64,000 nucleotides of DNA, from positions 1 to 64,000 of the forward strand of contig NZ_JABBKX010000001.1 of the NCBI RefSeq assembly GCF_012927745.1. Direction: 5' to 3'. The translations under genes were made by a program, and so were the position numbers. The stretch comes from Neoroseomonas marina (lineage in GTDB: Bacteria > Pseudomonadota > Alphaproteobacteria > Acetobacterales > Acetobacteraceae). Shown piece by piece: positions 34,910 through 43,558 of the stretch (its first letter is position 1; each line of letters begins with the position of its first letter). The notes under the pieces are model-generated. The model saw only the letters and a program-made list of their open reading frames with translations, made no database searches and was not told the DNA's origin.

Positions 34910-35509
34910 ATGTCGGGCATCATACTCGGAAACCGGTCGGAAGGTGGTGCGGCGGGCGGCGCGGCACTGTTCTTCCGCCGCTGGCTCGCCAATCCGCTGC
35001 AGATGGGTTCGGTCGTCCCCTCCTCCCCGGCGCTCGGGCGCCGCATCGCGGCGCTGGTCGAACGCGGGGCCGATGAGGTCGTCGTGGAACTCGGCGCCGG
35101 AACCGGCGCCATCTCGCGCGCCCTGCTTGCGGGAGGCGTGCCGCCCGACCGCCTGGTCGTGGTCGAGATCGTGCCCGACATGGCCGAGCACCTGGCCCGC
35201 ACGCTTCCCGGCGTCACGGTCGTGTCGAGCGATGCCTTCGCCCTGCCGGAAGCCCTGCCGACCGCGCTGCACGGCAAGGTGGGCACGGCGATCTGCGGAA
35301 TCCCCCTGGTGCTGCTGCCGATCGAGCAGCAAAGACGCTTCGTCGCTGCCGTCGAGGCTGTGGCCCCGGGACGTGGCTTCCTGCTCTACAGCTATTGCGT
35401 GACGTCGCCCCTGCCGATGAAGGCCCTCGGCCTCACCGGCCGCCGGGAGGCATGGACGCCGGTGAACTTCCCGCCGGCCAGCGTCTGGCGATACCGTCCG
35501 GCCGTGTGA
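34910..35509 (+). CDS. SAM-dependent methyltransferase, PmtA-like (phospholipid N-methyltransferase type)
   Basis: A 199-residue class I methyltransferase. It opens with FFRRWLANPLQMGSVVPSSPALGRRIA, the stretch typical of Rhodobacter-type PmtA and related proteins, then motif I VVELGAGTGAISRALL, the acidic VVVEIVPDMAEHLA and a late GFLLYSYCVTSPLP. PmtA methylates phosphatidylethanolamine towards phosphatidylcholine; relatives methylate rRNA or small molecules, so the substrate is tentative. The ATG at 34910 is chosen for its strong GGAGAGAGG site; an in-frame ATG 48 bases earlier lacks one. It stands alone between the PleD-like gene (divergent) and a glyoxalase-like gene (convergent). Confidence 0.8.
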   Translation: MSGIILGNRSEGGAAGGAALFFRRWLANPLQMGSVVPSSPALGRRIAALVERGADEVVVELGAGTGAISRALLAGGVPPDRLVVVEIVPDMAEHLARTLPGVTVVSSDAFALPEALPTALHGKVGTAICGIPLVLLPIEQQRRFVAAVEAVAPGRGFLLYSYCVTSPLPMKALGLTGRREAWTPVNFPPASVWRYRPAV

Positions 35510-35532
35510 AGGCGCCATACCACTCCTCGCAT

Positions 35533-35555
35533 GCGGTGGCGCATTGCGCCGCCGC
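35533..35555. terminator. GC-rich hairpin after PmtA-like gene
   Basis: GCGGTGGCGC and GCGCCGCCGC pair with one G-T-type mismatch around a three-base ATT loop, 24 bases after the stop codon. No T-run follows. It lies in the gap between two convergent genes. Confidence 0.4.
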
Positions 35556-35612
35556 ACGAGTCTACACAGGCAAGTTCACCAGGATATGAAAAGGTTAGTG
35601 ATCGCGATTCCG

Positions 35613-36254
35613 TCAGGCGCTCGTCAGGGTCACTTCACGCCCGTCACGGCCCCGGAGATGCGCGATCAGCCGCGGGTGCGGGCTCTGGCGCACCTTCACC
35701 GCATCGCCCAGCCCCCGCGCCGTCAAGGAGGAGCGGACCGCTACCGCGTCGGGGTGTTCGGCCTCGAGCCCCGTCAGGCGCCACCCCGAATCCTTGATGT
35801 GCTTCGCCGCGCGCTCGCCATCCCACTGAATGAGCGGCGGGATGAGGTTGTCCATGTCCTGCCGCTGCGGCGGGAAGGCCATGCGCCACGACAGGTTGCC
35901 GCGCGTCATGGCGCGGATCTCCCCCGCATGGGACGGCCCGAGCCGCGCGACCACGGCATCGAGGGCCGGCGTCGAGGCGACATAGGCGATCAGTCGCGGC
36001 TCGGCCTCCAGCGCCGTCCTGAGCGATGCGTCATCGAGGTCGAAGGGCCGCGCATGCGGCGGGTCGGGCTGCGCCGGATCCGGTGCGATCACCTCGATGT
36101 AGCAGTTCGCCCCCATGCCCAGCAGCATGTTGTGCGTGCCGACGCCCGGATGCGCGCCGCCCTTCGAGGGCTTCACGCCCAGCAGTTCCTCGATGTAGCG
36201 CGCACCTTCGTCGAGCGTGCGCGCACCGATGACGATATGGTCGATCTCGGCCAT
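35613..36254 (-). CDS. Glyoxalase-like VOC-superfamily protein
   Basis: A 213-residue protein starting MAEIDHIVIGARTLDEGARYIEELLGVKPSKGGAHPGVGTHN, a clear PF13468 (glyoxalase-like) opening, with a metal-ligand His near position 6 and an acidic ligand in NCYIEVIAPDP. The second half contains RGNLSWRMAFPPQRQDM. VOC proteins bind a metal and act on diverse substrates; none can be named here. It is cytosolic. It lies on the same strand as, and 30 bases downstream of, the second GST gene, so the two may form a small detoxification unit. Confidence 0.85.
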   Translation of the reverse strand: MAEIDHIVIGARTLDEGARYIEELLGVKPSKGGAHPGVGTHNMLLGMGANCYIEVIAPDPAQPDPPHARPFDLDDASLRTALEAEPRLIAYVASTPALDAVVARLGPSHAGEIRAMTRGNLSWRMAFPPQRQDMDNLIPPLIQWDGERAAKHIKDSGWRLTGLEAEHPDAVAVRSSLTARGLGDAVKVRQSPHPRLIAHLRGRDGREVTLTSA

Positions 36255-36289
36255 GTGGTTCCTGGCGTCCGTGTTGGTCCGGGGACGGG

Positions 36290-36997
36290 TCAGCGTACCG
36301 CGAACTGGGTCTTGCCGAACATGATCTCCCGCTCGGCGTCGGTCATGGTGCCGCGGCGCTGGTTCTCCGCCAGGACCGCGACGCCGCGCTGCACGGCGGG
36401 GCGGGCGGCGATGGCATCGTGCCAGCGCTTGACGTTGGGATATTGACCGAGATCAACGTTGCGCCGGTCCGGGTTCCGGATCCAGGGAAAGGTCGCGATG
36501 TCGGCGATCGAATAGTCCGGCCCGGCCAGGTAGGCGCTTTCGCCGAGCCGCTTGTCGAGCACGCGGTGCAGGCGCGCGACCTCGTTCGTATAGCGCTCGA
36601 TGGCGTAGGGCAGCTTTTCCGCCGCGTAGTTCGCGAAGTGGTTGTACTGGCCGAACATCGGCCCGACGCCGCCCATCTGGAACATCACCCATTGCAGGCA
36701 GCGATAACGGGTCGCCGGATCCTTCGGCAGGAGGTCCGACGCTGCCTTCTCTGCAAGGTAGATCAGGATCGCGCCGCTCTCGAACAGGCTGAACCGCTCG
36801 CCCCCCGGGCCTCCCGGATCGACGATGGCGGGGATGCGGTGGTTGGGCGTGATCGCGAGGAACTCGGGGCGGAACTGCTCGCCCTTGCCGATCGCGACGG
36901 GCACGATCGTGTAGGGCAGCCCGATCTCCTCGAGCATGATGTGGACCTTGTGGCCGTTGGGCGTCGGCCAGGTCCAGACCTCAATGGGGGCGGGCAT
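36290..36997 (-). CDS. Glutathione S-transferase, nu class-like (second copy)
   Basis: A 235-residue GST that parallels the 11147-11779 protein: EVWTWPTPNGHKVHIMLEEIGLPY with the TPNG motif, TPNHRIPAIVD at the cis-proline, FESGAILIYLAEK, and NVKRWHDAIAARPAVQRG near the end. It is about 25 residues longer at the carboxyl end (GTMTDAEREIMFGKTQFAVR), as in E. coli YfcG/YghU relatives with extended tails. Probable glutathione-dependent disulfide reductase. GAGGAG precedes the ATG. It is followed on the same strand by the glyoxalase-like gene. Confidence 0.92.
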   Translation of the reverse strand: MPAPIEVWTWPTPNGHKVHIMLEEIGLPYTIVPVAIGKGEQFRPEFLAITPNHRIPAIVDPGGPGGERFSLFESGAILIYLAEKAASDLLPKDPATRYRCLQWVMFQMGGVGPMFGQYNHFANYAAEKLPYAIERYTNEVARLHRVLDKRLGESAYLAGPDYSIADIATFPWIRNPDRRNVDLGQYPNVKRWHDAIAARPAVQRGVAVLAENQRRGTMTDAEREIMFGKTQFAVR

Positions 36998-37150
36998 GGA
37001 AGTCTCCTCGGGTCGTTCCACCCACGATGGGCACGCCTCGGCGGGGACGCAAGGCGGCCGTGACGATGGGATGAAACCCGTCCGCCAGCGGATGGCGGCG
37101 CGGGTCCTCCGCATTGACCCGGGCGCGCCGCGGGCGCCCATTCCCGGCCC

Positions 37151-37792
37151 ATGGACCAGCCCGCCCCGCGCCCGAAGCTCGCCGAGACCTTCATCCACCC
37201 AAGCGCGAAGCTGCGCGAGGCCATGATCGGCGCGCGCTGCGAGATCCTCGAACGCTGCGCGGTCTCCTACGCGACGCTCGGCGACTACTCGTACCTCGGC
37301 CATGACTGCCAGGTCGCGGATGCGGAGATCGGGAAGTTCTGCGCCATCGCCGCGCAGGTGCGCATCGGCCCGCCGAACCATCCGATGGAGCGGCCGTCGC
37401 AGCACCGCTTCACCTACTGCCCGGAATACTACGACGCGACGAAGCAGCGCGACGCCGCCTTCTTCGCAGCCCGGCGCGCGGCGCGCACGCGCATCGGCAA
37501 CGATGTATGGATCGGGCACGGGGTGACGGTGCTCGCCGGTGTCTCGGTCGGCGATGGTGCGGTGCTCGCCGCCGGCGCGGTGGTCGCGAAGGACGTGCCG
37601 CCCTATGCCATCGTCGGCGGCGTGCCGGCGCGCGCGATCCGCGCGCGCTTCCCCGCGGAGATCGCCGCGCGGCTGCAGCGCATCGCCTGGTGGGACTGGC
37701 CCTTCGAGGCCATCATGGAGCGCCTCGGGGAATTCCAGTCAGGCGATGTCGCGGCCTTCTGCGACCGCTGGGATCAGCCGCGGTCGCCGTAG
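37151..37792 (+). CDS. Hexapeptide-repeat acyltransferase (phosphonate-associated / DapH-VatD-like family)
   Basis: A 213-residue left-handed beta-helix acyltransferase. Hexapeptide turns run through [45 protein letters not shown] and later [47 protein letters not shown]. The insertion [19 protein letters not shown] resembles a subgroup often found in phosphonate gene clusters (TIGR03308), also loosely like chloramphenicol/streptogramin acetyltransferases. No phn genes are in the window. It acylates an unknown hydroxyl or amine with acyl-CoA. Its 3' end overlaps the convergent galE gene by 19 bases. Confidence 0.85.
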   Translation: MDQPAPRPKLAETFIHPSAKLREAMIGARCEILERCAVSYATLGDYSYLGHDCQVADAEIGKFCAIAAQVRIGPPNHPMERPSQHRFTYCPEYYDATKQRDAAFFAARRAARTRIGNDVWIGHGVTVLAGVSVGDGAVLAAGAVVAKDVPPYAIVGGVPARAIRARFPAEIAARLQRIAWWDWPFEAIMERLGEFQSGDVAAFCDRWDQPRSP

Positions 37793-38769
37793 CCCTTGGG
37801 GTGCGCCTCGCGCCACGCCCAGGCGGTGCGGACGATCTCGTCCAGCGAACCATGCTTCGGCGTCCAGCCGGTCTCGGCGCGCAGCCGGTCCGACGCGGCG
37901 ACGAGGATCGCCGGATCGCCCGCGCGGCGTGGGCCCATGGCATGCGGCACCGCGCGGCCGCCGACGCGCTCCACCGCCGCGATCACCTCCTTGACCGAGG
38001 CGCCGTGGCCGCTGCCGACATTGTACCGGCAGGAGCCATGCGTCTCGAGCCGCGCCAGCGCCGCGATGTGCGCCTCCGCGAGGTCGGTGACATGGACGTA
38101 GTCGCGGATGCAGGTGCCGTCCGGCGTCGCGTAGTCGTCGCCGAAGATGGTCAGCGCCGGACGGCGACCGAGCGCGGCATCGATCGCAAGCGGCACCAGA
38201 TGCGTCTCGGGGTCGTGGTCCTCGCCCGCCCGGCCGGCGGGATCGGAACCCGCGGCGTTGAAGTAGCGCAGCGTGGCGAATCGCAGGCCGTGGATGCGCC
38301 CCGCCCAGGCGAGACCTTCCTCGACCATCCGCTTGCTGTCGCCATAGGGATTCGACGGGGCGATGCGACAGTCCTCGTCGATCGGCACGCGATCGGGGTC
38401 GCCGAACAGCGCGGCCGTGGACGACAGCACGAAGCGAAGGCAGCCCGCCTTGATCGCCGCCTCCGCCAGGCGGAGCGAATGCGCGACATTCTCGGCGATG
38501 TAGTGCAGCGGCTCGCGCATGCTCGCACCGACGATCGACAGGGCGGCGAAATGCAGCACCGCGTCGAAGCGCCAGGTGGCGAAGACCTCCGCGACGCGCC
38601 GGGTGTCGGCCAGTTCCGCCTCGACGAGCGTGGCCGCCGACGGAACGGCGGCGCGATGGCCCTGGGTGAGGTTGTCGAGCACGACGACTTCGTGCCCGCG
38701 ATCGAGAAGTGCCAGCACCGCGTGGCTGCCGACGAAGCCGGCGCCGCCGGTGACGAGATAACGCGCCAA
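37774..38769 (-). CDS. galE: UDP-glucose 4-epimerase (TTG start)
   Basis: A 331-residue extended SDR. It opens [37 protein letters not shown], has [19 protein letters not shown], the catalytic serine in [10 protein letters not shown], the YxxxK pair in [12 protein letters not shown] and [26 protein letters not shown], all typical of GalE. It interconverts UDP-glucose and UDP-galactose for surface polysaccharides. The start is TTG, 6 bases after a GGAGGATCGAC-type ribosome site; another TTG 21 bases earlier is less well placed. No other sugar genes are adjacent, but a GT87-like gene occurs at 4121-5326. Confidence 0.95.
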   Translation of the reverse strand: MARYLVTGGAGFVGSHAVLALLDRGHEVVVLDNLTQGHRAAVPSAATLVEAELADTRRVAEVFATWRFDAVLHFAALSIVGASMREPLHYIAENVAHSLRLAEAAIKAGCLRFVLSSTAALFGDPDRVPIDEDCRIAPSNPYGDSKRMVEEGLAWAGRIHGLRFATLRYFNAAGSDPAGRAGEDHDPETHLVPLAIDAALGRRPALTIFGDDYATPDGTCIRDYVHVTDLAEAHIAALARLETHGSCRYNVGSGHGASVKEVIAAVERVGGRAVPHAMGPRRAGDPAILVAASDRLRAETGWTPKHGSLDEIVRTAWAWREAHPKGYGDRG

Positions 38770-38841
38770 GTCGATCCTCCGGGACCGCAATCACGATGAC
38801 GGGCATTTCCGCCCCGCCGCCATCTGCTCTAGCAATCGGGC

Positions 38842-39681
38842 ATGGGCAAGGCAGCGCTGAGCGCAATTCTTACGTTGATCCTCTCCGGCGCCGCGGTGGC
38901 GCAGGGGATCACGCGGGCGGAACTCTGGGGCGCGGCGCCGACGCCCGCCCCGGGGCCGGCGCGGATCGTCGGCAGCGCGGGGCTCGGCTGCATCGCCGGC
39001 GCGGTACAACTGCCCGATCATGGGCCGGGCTGGCAGGCGGTGAACACCGGCCGCAACCGGCACTGGGGCCATCCGGCGATGGTCGCCTGGCTGACCACCT
39101 TCGCGCAGCGCGCGCGGGCGGCGGGATTTCCCGACCTCTGGATGGGGGACATCTCCCAGCCACGCGGCGGGCCGATGACCTACGGCCATGCCAGCCACCA
39201 GATCGGCATCGATGCCGACATCTGGCTGGACCTGTCCGTGAAGCCCCTGCTGCCGACCGCGCAGCGGGAGGGCATCCAGCCCGCCTCGCTCGTGTTGCCG
39301 GACGGGTCGGGCGTCGATCCGCGCCGCTTCACCGAACGTCATGCGGCGCTGATCCGGCTGGCCGCCGAACAGCCCGGGATCGACCGGCTGCTGGTCCATG
39401 CGGCGATCAAGCGGGAACTCTGCCGCCGTCATGCCGGCGAGCCCTGGCTGCGCCGCGTGCGGCCCTGGTGGGGGCACGATTCCCACATGCATATCCGCCT
39501 GCCCTGCCCGGCCGGCCAGGCGGAGTGCACCGGCGCGCCGCCGCCCCCGCCGCCCGGCGATGGCTGCGATGCGAGCCTCGACTGGTGGTTCTCGGCCGAG
39601 GCACGCGCCCCGCGGCCGCGGCGCCAGGGCCCGGCGCCGCAACTGGCCGCGGCCTGCGCCGGGGTGCTGAACGCGCGCTAG
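38842..39681 (+). CDS. mepA: Penicillin-insensitive murein endopeptidase
   Basis: A 279-residue exported zinc endopeptidase (M74/LAS family). The signal peptide ends near residue 20 (AVA-QG). Catalytic-site histidines and acids appear in YGHASHQIGIDADIW (His116, His119, Asp124) and in WGHDSHMHIRLPCP near 203-216. Cysteines at C50 and in the second motif fit the family's disulfides. It cuts D-alanyl-meso-diaminopimelyl cross-links in peptidoglycan. It is the first of three cell-wall enzymes here, converging on a DUF882 peptidase and an L,D-transpeptidase on the other strand. Confidence 0.95.
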   Translation: MGKAALSAILTLILSGAAVAQGITRAELWGAAPTPAPGPARIVGSAGLGCIAGAVQLPDHGPGWQAVNTGRNRHWGHPAMVAWLTTFAQRARAAGFPDLWMGDISQPRGGPMTYGHASHQIGIDADIWLDLSVKPLLPTAQREGIQPASLVLPDGSGVDPRRFTERHAALIRLAAEQPGIDRLLVHAAIKRELCRRHAGEPWLRRVRPWWGHDSHMHIRLPCPAGQAECTGAPPPPPPGDGCDASLDWWFSAEARAPRPRRQGPAPQLAAACAGVLNAR

Positions 39682-39685
39682 GCGC

Positions 39686-40267
39686 CTACCAGCGCCGCGC
39701 CGGCCCGCAATCGAGGTGGACGAAGCCGTCGCGGCGATAGAGCCCGACGCCGCCGATCTGCATGTCCGCCGCCAGCCGCGCGATGGCGATCGCCTGGCGC
39801 CCGGGCAGGCGCACATCCGCGGCCATCCCCGACATGTGCAGCGACACGCGGGAGACGCGCCGCGACTGCCGCGCGCGGGCGGCATTCGTCTCGGGCGCGC
39901 GGTAGCCGCTGATGACCTCGAAGGATTCGTCGGAATCGAGGCGCGTCGCGACGACGTTCAGCACGTCGAACAGGCGGGGATCCATCGGCGTGGTTTCGTC
40001 CATGGACGGGTCGCGCAGCACGACGTCGAGGCGCCGCAGCGCATCCCGGTCGTAACGGCCGTCGCGCCAATAGACGCCTTCGAAGGATTCGCCGGTCTGC
40101 ACCCGCTTGATGCGGACGACCCGGGTGCCGCCCATCTGGGCCTGCACCGCGGCGGGGGTCACGGCCAGGGCGGCAAGCCCGCCCAGCGCCGCCCTGATGA
40201 CCTCACGCCGGTTCGGCGCGCCCGGCGCACAGCACGGGCACGCGAACGGATGAAACAGCCTCGCCAT
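39686..40267 (-). CDS. DUF882/YcbK-family murein peptidase-like protein
   Basis: A 193-residue exported protein. The amino end has a twin-arginine motif (NRREVIRAALGGLAALAV), so export through Tat is likely. The DUF882 (peptidase M15A-like) fold shows FEVISGYRAPETNAARARQSRRVSRVSLHMSGMAADVRLPG, with the HxxGxAxD zinc motif in SLHMSGMAADV and a final His in GFVHLDCGPARRW. Relatives (YcbK/MepK) are D,D- or L,D-endopeptidases. It starts 3 bases after the stop of the L,D-transpeptidase gene, the same ycbB-ycbK order as in E. coli. Confidence 0.93.
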   Translation of the reverse strand: MARLFHPFACPCCAPGAPNRREVIRAALGGLAALAVTPAAVQAQMGGTRVVRIKRVQTGESFEGVYWRDGRYDRDALRRLDVVLRDPSMDETTPMDPRLFDVLNVVATRLDSDESFEVISGYRAPETNAARARQSRRVSRVSLHMSGMAADVRLPGRQAIAIARLAADMQIGGVGLYRRDGFVHLDCGPARRW

Positions 40268-40270
40268 GGG

Positions 40271-41827
40271 TCAGCGGAGCGCGGTTCCGCGCTGCGCGCC
40301 CCCTTCGGCGGCCGCGACGCGCTGCGCCGGCGCGCGTTCCATCGCGCGGGCGTAGTCGGCATCGAGGCCATAGATGTCCTGTCGCATGATCACTCGGCCC
40401 CCTTCCACGATGGTGGTCGTGTAGTGCAGCCGCACGGGGATCGAGCGTGCGATCGGCGTGCTCGCGGTGCGGCGGCTGGCCAGGACCTGGTCGACCCGGG
40501 TCCTGTCCCACCCCGTGGTGCCCGAGAGCGCCTCGGAAAGCAACTCCATGGGCCGTTCGAGCCGGATGCAGCCGGAGGAGAACGCCCGCTGGCCCCGCGT
40601 GAACAGGTGCCGGTCGGGCGTGTCATGCATGTAGATGTCGTCGCCGTTCGGCATCACGAACTTGATGCGGCCGAGGGCGTTCCGCTCCCCGGCATCCTGG
40701 CGGATGTAGTAGGGAAAGTTGTTGCGGTTGTAGGCCGAGAAGTCGACGGTCGAAGGATCGACCTCGACGACCTCGCCCTCGACGCGCTGGTACAGTCGGA
40801 AGCCGGCGGATTGCACGGCGGCGGGATTGCGCTGCAGGCGCGGCAGCAGGTCCTCGCGCGCGTTGCGCTCGGGCACGCCCCATTGCGGGTTGAACTGCAC
40901 CGAGGTCATGCGGACGTTGAGCATCGGCGTCTGGCGATCGCGCCGGCCGACGATCACCGCCATGTCGCGCACCACCCGGTCGCCTTCCAGCAGGTGCAGC
41001 CGGAAATGCGGGATGTTCACCTCGATGCGCCGTTCCGCGGCGGGCGCCGGCGCCCCGCGGCGCATGTCGAGTGCCACGCGCAGCTGCGAGATCTTGTCCT
41101 CGACGCTCTGGTTCAGCGCCGTCCAGGTGATGGAGCCGACGCGGCCATCGGCCTCGAGACCTTCCTGCTCCTGGAAGGCGCGCGCCGCGGCCTGAAGCTG
41201 AGCATCATAGACGGGGCTCGTCGCCGATGCGCCCTGCATCACCGCCGGGTCCACGAAGGCAAGGCGCGCACGCAGCTGCGGCACCCGCACCGGGTCCGTC
41301 GCGCCGGGTTCGAGGGTGCGAACGCGGTCCCCGGTGATGCGCGGCCAGCCACCGGCGGCCGCGAGTGCCCGGTAGCGCGCCAGTTCCGCCTTCAGCGCCC
41401 GCGCATCGGCCGGCAGCACGGCGGCGCGGTCGATGACGTCGGCCGGTTCGGACGCCGTAGAGAGGTCGTTCACCCAGGCGGCGAGCCGCACCGAGGCAGG
41501 GTCCCGGCGCAGGTCCACCCGGCCGCGGATCTGCGCGACGCGGCCGAGCAACAGGTCCTGCATCGCGGCCTGCGCGGCGCGCATCGTCTCGGCCCGGTAG
41601 CGCGCGGGGTCGCTCGCCGCGAGCTCTGCGCCGGGAATGTTGTACCAGCGCGGGTCGAGGCCATCCTCCTCGAGCCGCGCCAGACGCTCGGCCAGGCGGC
41701 CGATCGCGGCTGGGGAGACGGCCTCGGTTGCGAGGACGGCGGCATCGGCCCCGGTCGCCTGGGCCCGCGCGGGCAGGATGGCGACGATCGAGGCGGACAG
41801 TATCGACAGGGCAAGGACAGCGCGCAT
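40271..41827 (-). CDS. L,D-transpeptidase, YcbB/LdtD type
   Basis: A 518-residue exported transpeptidase. The signal peptide (MRAVLALSILSASIVAILPARAQ) is followed by a scaffold domain, a peptidoglycan-binding segment (AARAFQEQEGLEADGRVGSITWTALN) and the YkuD domain (HFRLHLLEGDRVVRDMAVIVG ... QFNPQWGVPERNAREDLLP). The catalytic cysteine is in FSSGCIRLERP after HDTPDRHLF. It makes meso-Dap to meso-Dap (3-3) cross-links, which are insensitive to most beta-lactams. The ATG with the signal peptide is chosen over an upstream one. It is operonic with the DUF882 gene. Confidence 0.95.
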   Translation of the reverse strand: MRAVLALSILSASIVAILPARAQATGADAAVLATEAVSPAAIGRLAERLARLEEDGLDPRWYNIPGAELAASDPARYRAETMRAAQAAMQDLLLGRVAQIRGRVDLRRDPASVRLAAWVNDLSTASEPADVIDRAAVLPADARALKAELARYRALAAAGGWPRITGDRVRTLEPGATDPVRVPQLRARLAFVDPAVMQGASATSPVYDAQLQAAARAFQEQEGLEADGRVGSITWTALNQSVEDKISQLRVALDMRRGAPAPAAERRIEVNIPHFRLHLLEGDRVVRDMAVIVGRRDRQTPMLNVRMTSVQFNPQWGVPERNAREDLLPRLQRNPAAVQSAGFRLYQRVEGEVVEVDPSTVDFSAYNRNNFPYYIRQDAGERNALGRIKFVMPNGDDIYMHDTPDRHLFTRGQRAFSSGCIRLERPMELLSEALSGTTGWDRTRVDQVLASRRTASTPIARSIPVRLHYTTTIVEGGRVIMRQDIYGLDADYARAMERAPAQRVAAAEGGAQRGTALR

Positions 41828-41885
41828 GCCGTTTTCGTAGGGTGCGGCGGAGGAAAAGCCAAGAATACGATGCGCCTGCGGAGTG

Positions 41886-43265
41886 TTATGGCCCGCGCTG
41901 TTGCAAGGATTCCGCACCCGCCGCCAGCATGCCGACCGTGATCGGCTTGTAGGGCGCCCGCGGGCGCAGCGGCGGAACCTCCCCCGGCGCGAGGCCTCGC
42001 ACCTCCGCGATCAGGGCCGCGACCGTGGGCGCGCAGAGGCGCCCCTGGCAGGGCCCCATGCCGCAGCGGAGATAGGCCTTCATCTGGTTCGGCCCCGTCG
42101 CGCCCAGGGCCGCCGCCCGGCGGATGGCGCCGGCTGTCACTTCCTCGCAGCGGCAGGCGACGGTCTCGTCGGGCGGGGTCAGGATGGCCGCCGGCGGGGC
42201 ATAGAGCGCATCCAGGAAGGGCCGCAGGGCCAGCGCCGCGCGACGGTCGGCGCGCGGGGCCGCAACCGCCCGCGCGAACCCGTCCTCGGACAGCGCGCCG
42301 AGACGCCGGGCGGCGTCGAGCGCGGCCAGCCGACCCGCCGCCGCCGCGGCCTGCCAGCCGCCGATCCCGGCCCCGTCGCCAGCCACGGCCACGCGCGCGG
42401 CCGAGGTCGCACCGACATCGTCGGTCACCGGCCGCCAGCAGGCCTGCCCGGCATCCCAGGCGTGGTCGAGGCCGATGGCGCGCGAGACATGGGTGGAGGG
42501 GATCACCCCCTCATGCAGCAGCAGCGTGTCGCAGGGGGCTGAGCCGCCATCCCAGACGACGCGCTCGACGCGGGTGCCGCCCTCCGCGCGCAGGCCGCGC
42601 ACGTCGCAGATGACCCGCACGCCGCGACGTCGCGCCTCGGTCATCAGGGACAGGCCCTTGGCCAGCAATGCGCGCCCGGCCCAAAGCCCGCCGCCGGCCT
42701 TGGCCAGCGCGGCGGCGATGGACACCGTCCGCGTCTCGAGCACCAGCGGCGACGCGCCGGCACGGGCAAGTTGCACCGCCAACAGCCAGACCAGCGGCCC
42801 CTGCCCCGCCAGCACGGTCGGCCCCGCCGGCACCGCCCCGGCCGTCTTGAGCAGGATCTGCGCCGCGCCCGCCCCCATCACGCCCGGCAGCGTCCAGCCC
42901 GGCATCGGCACCGGGCGTTCCTGCGCGCCGGTCGCGAGGAGGATGCGCCGCGCGGTGACGGTCTCCGTCGCCCCTCCGGCGGCGAGCGACAGGAGGCCTT
43001 CCTCCGGGTCGAGGTGCCACAGCGTCGTCGCGGCGCGGTAGTCGGCGCCGCAGGCCCGGAAGGCCGCGATCAGCGGCAGGCCCGGCATGATGTCGGGGCC
43101 GACGGCAGGGTCGGGCGCGCAGGCCTCGGCGGCGCGGAAGACCTGGCCGCCGGGGGCGGCGTTCTCGTCGACGACCAGGACGCTGAGGCCCTGAAGCCGC
43201 GCCTCGACCGCCGCGGCCATGCCGGCCGGTCCGGCGCCGATGATGGCGAGGTCGACGTCGCTCAT
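41886..43265 (-). CDS. FAD/NAD(P)-dependent oxidoreductase with BFD-like Fe-S tail (HcnB/opine oxidase subunit A type)
   Basis: A 459-residue flavoprotein. An FAD Rossmann motif opens the protein (LAIIGAGPAGMAAAVEARLQGLSVLVVDE); a second nucleotide fold follows (GPTVLAGQGPLVWLLAVQL), then ATGAQERPVPMPGWTLPGVMGAGAAQ. The C-terminal 70 residues carry CRCEEVTAGAIRRAAALGATGPNQMKAYLRCGMGPCQGRLC, a BFD-like iron-sulfur cluster. This is the HcnB/OoxA/D-hydroxyproline dehydrogenase large-subunit architecture. It overlaps the ferredoxin-like gene by four bases as the last gene of a three-gene operon. Confidence 0.92.
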   Translation of the reverse strand: MSDVDLAIIGAGPAGMAAAVEARLQGLSVLVVDENAAPGGQVFRAAEACAPDPAVGPDIMPGLPLIAAFRACGADYRAATTLWHLDPEEGLLSLAAGGATETVTARRILLATGAQERPVPMPGWTLPGVMGAGAAQILLKTAGAVPAGPTVLAGQGPLVWLLAVQLARAGASPLVLETRTVSIAAALAKAGGGLWAGRALLAKGLSLMTEARRRGVRVICDVRGLRAEGGTRVERVVWDGGSAPCDTLLLHEGVIPSTHVSRAIGLDHAWDAGQACWRPVTDDVGATSAARVAVAGDGAGIGGWQAAAAAGRLAALDAARRLGALSEDGFARAVAAPRADRRAALALRPFLDALYAPPAAILTPPDETVACRCEEVTAGAIRRAAALGATGPNQMKAYLRCGMGPCQGRLCAPTVAALIAEVRGLAPGEVPPLRPRAPYKPITVGMLAAGAESLQQRGP

Positions 43266-43558
43266 CGCAGCGCCTCCCGCGCGCCGTGCTGGCGCGCGAT
43301 GCGCATGCCCGGGGCGACCGTCACCATGCAGGCCTGGCGGTTCGGGATGCCGTCGATCTCGGCGAGGCAGTCGAAGCAGACGCCCATCTGGCAGAGCGGC
43401 AGGCGCGGGCTGCCGGTGACCGGCGTCTCGCGGATCGCGGGCAGGCCCGCGAGCAGCACCGCCGCGGCCGCCGTCGCGCCCTCCGGCACCAGGACGGGGC
43501 TGCCTTCGACGAAGACCTCCACCGTGGCGGGCCGGACCTCAGGCCGCGCGCGGAACAT
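43262..43558 (-). CDS. Small 2Fe-2S ferredoxin-like subunit (HcnA type)
   Basis: A 98-residue protein with four cysteines, C56, C61, C64 and C77 (LPLCQMGVCFDC ... QAC), spaced as in 2Fe-2S subunits of HcnABC-type dehydrogenases. The amino half (VEVFVEGSPVLVPEGATAAAAVLLAG) is the ubiquitin-like ferredoxin fold. It would relay electrons between the two flavin subunits. The start lies 20 bases inside the DadA-like gene and the stop overlaps the next gene by four bases, so the three proteins should be made together. Confidence 0.92.
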   Translation of the reverse strand: MFRARPEVRPATVEVFVEGSPVLVPEGATAAAAVLLAGLPAIRETPVTGSPRLPLCQMGVCFDCLAEIDGIPNRQACMVTVAPGMRIARQHGAREALR

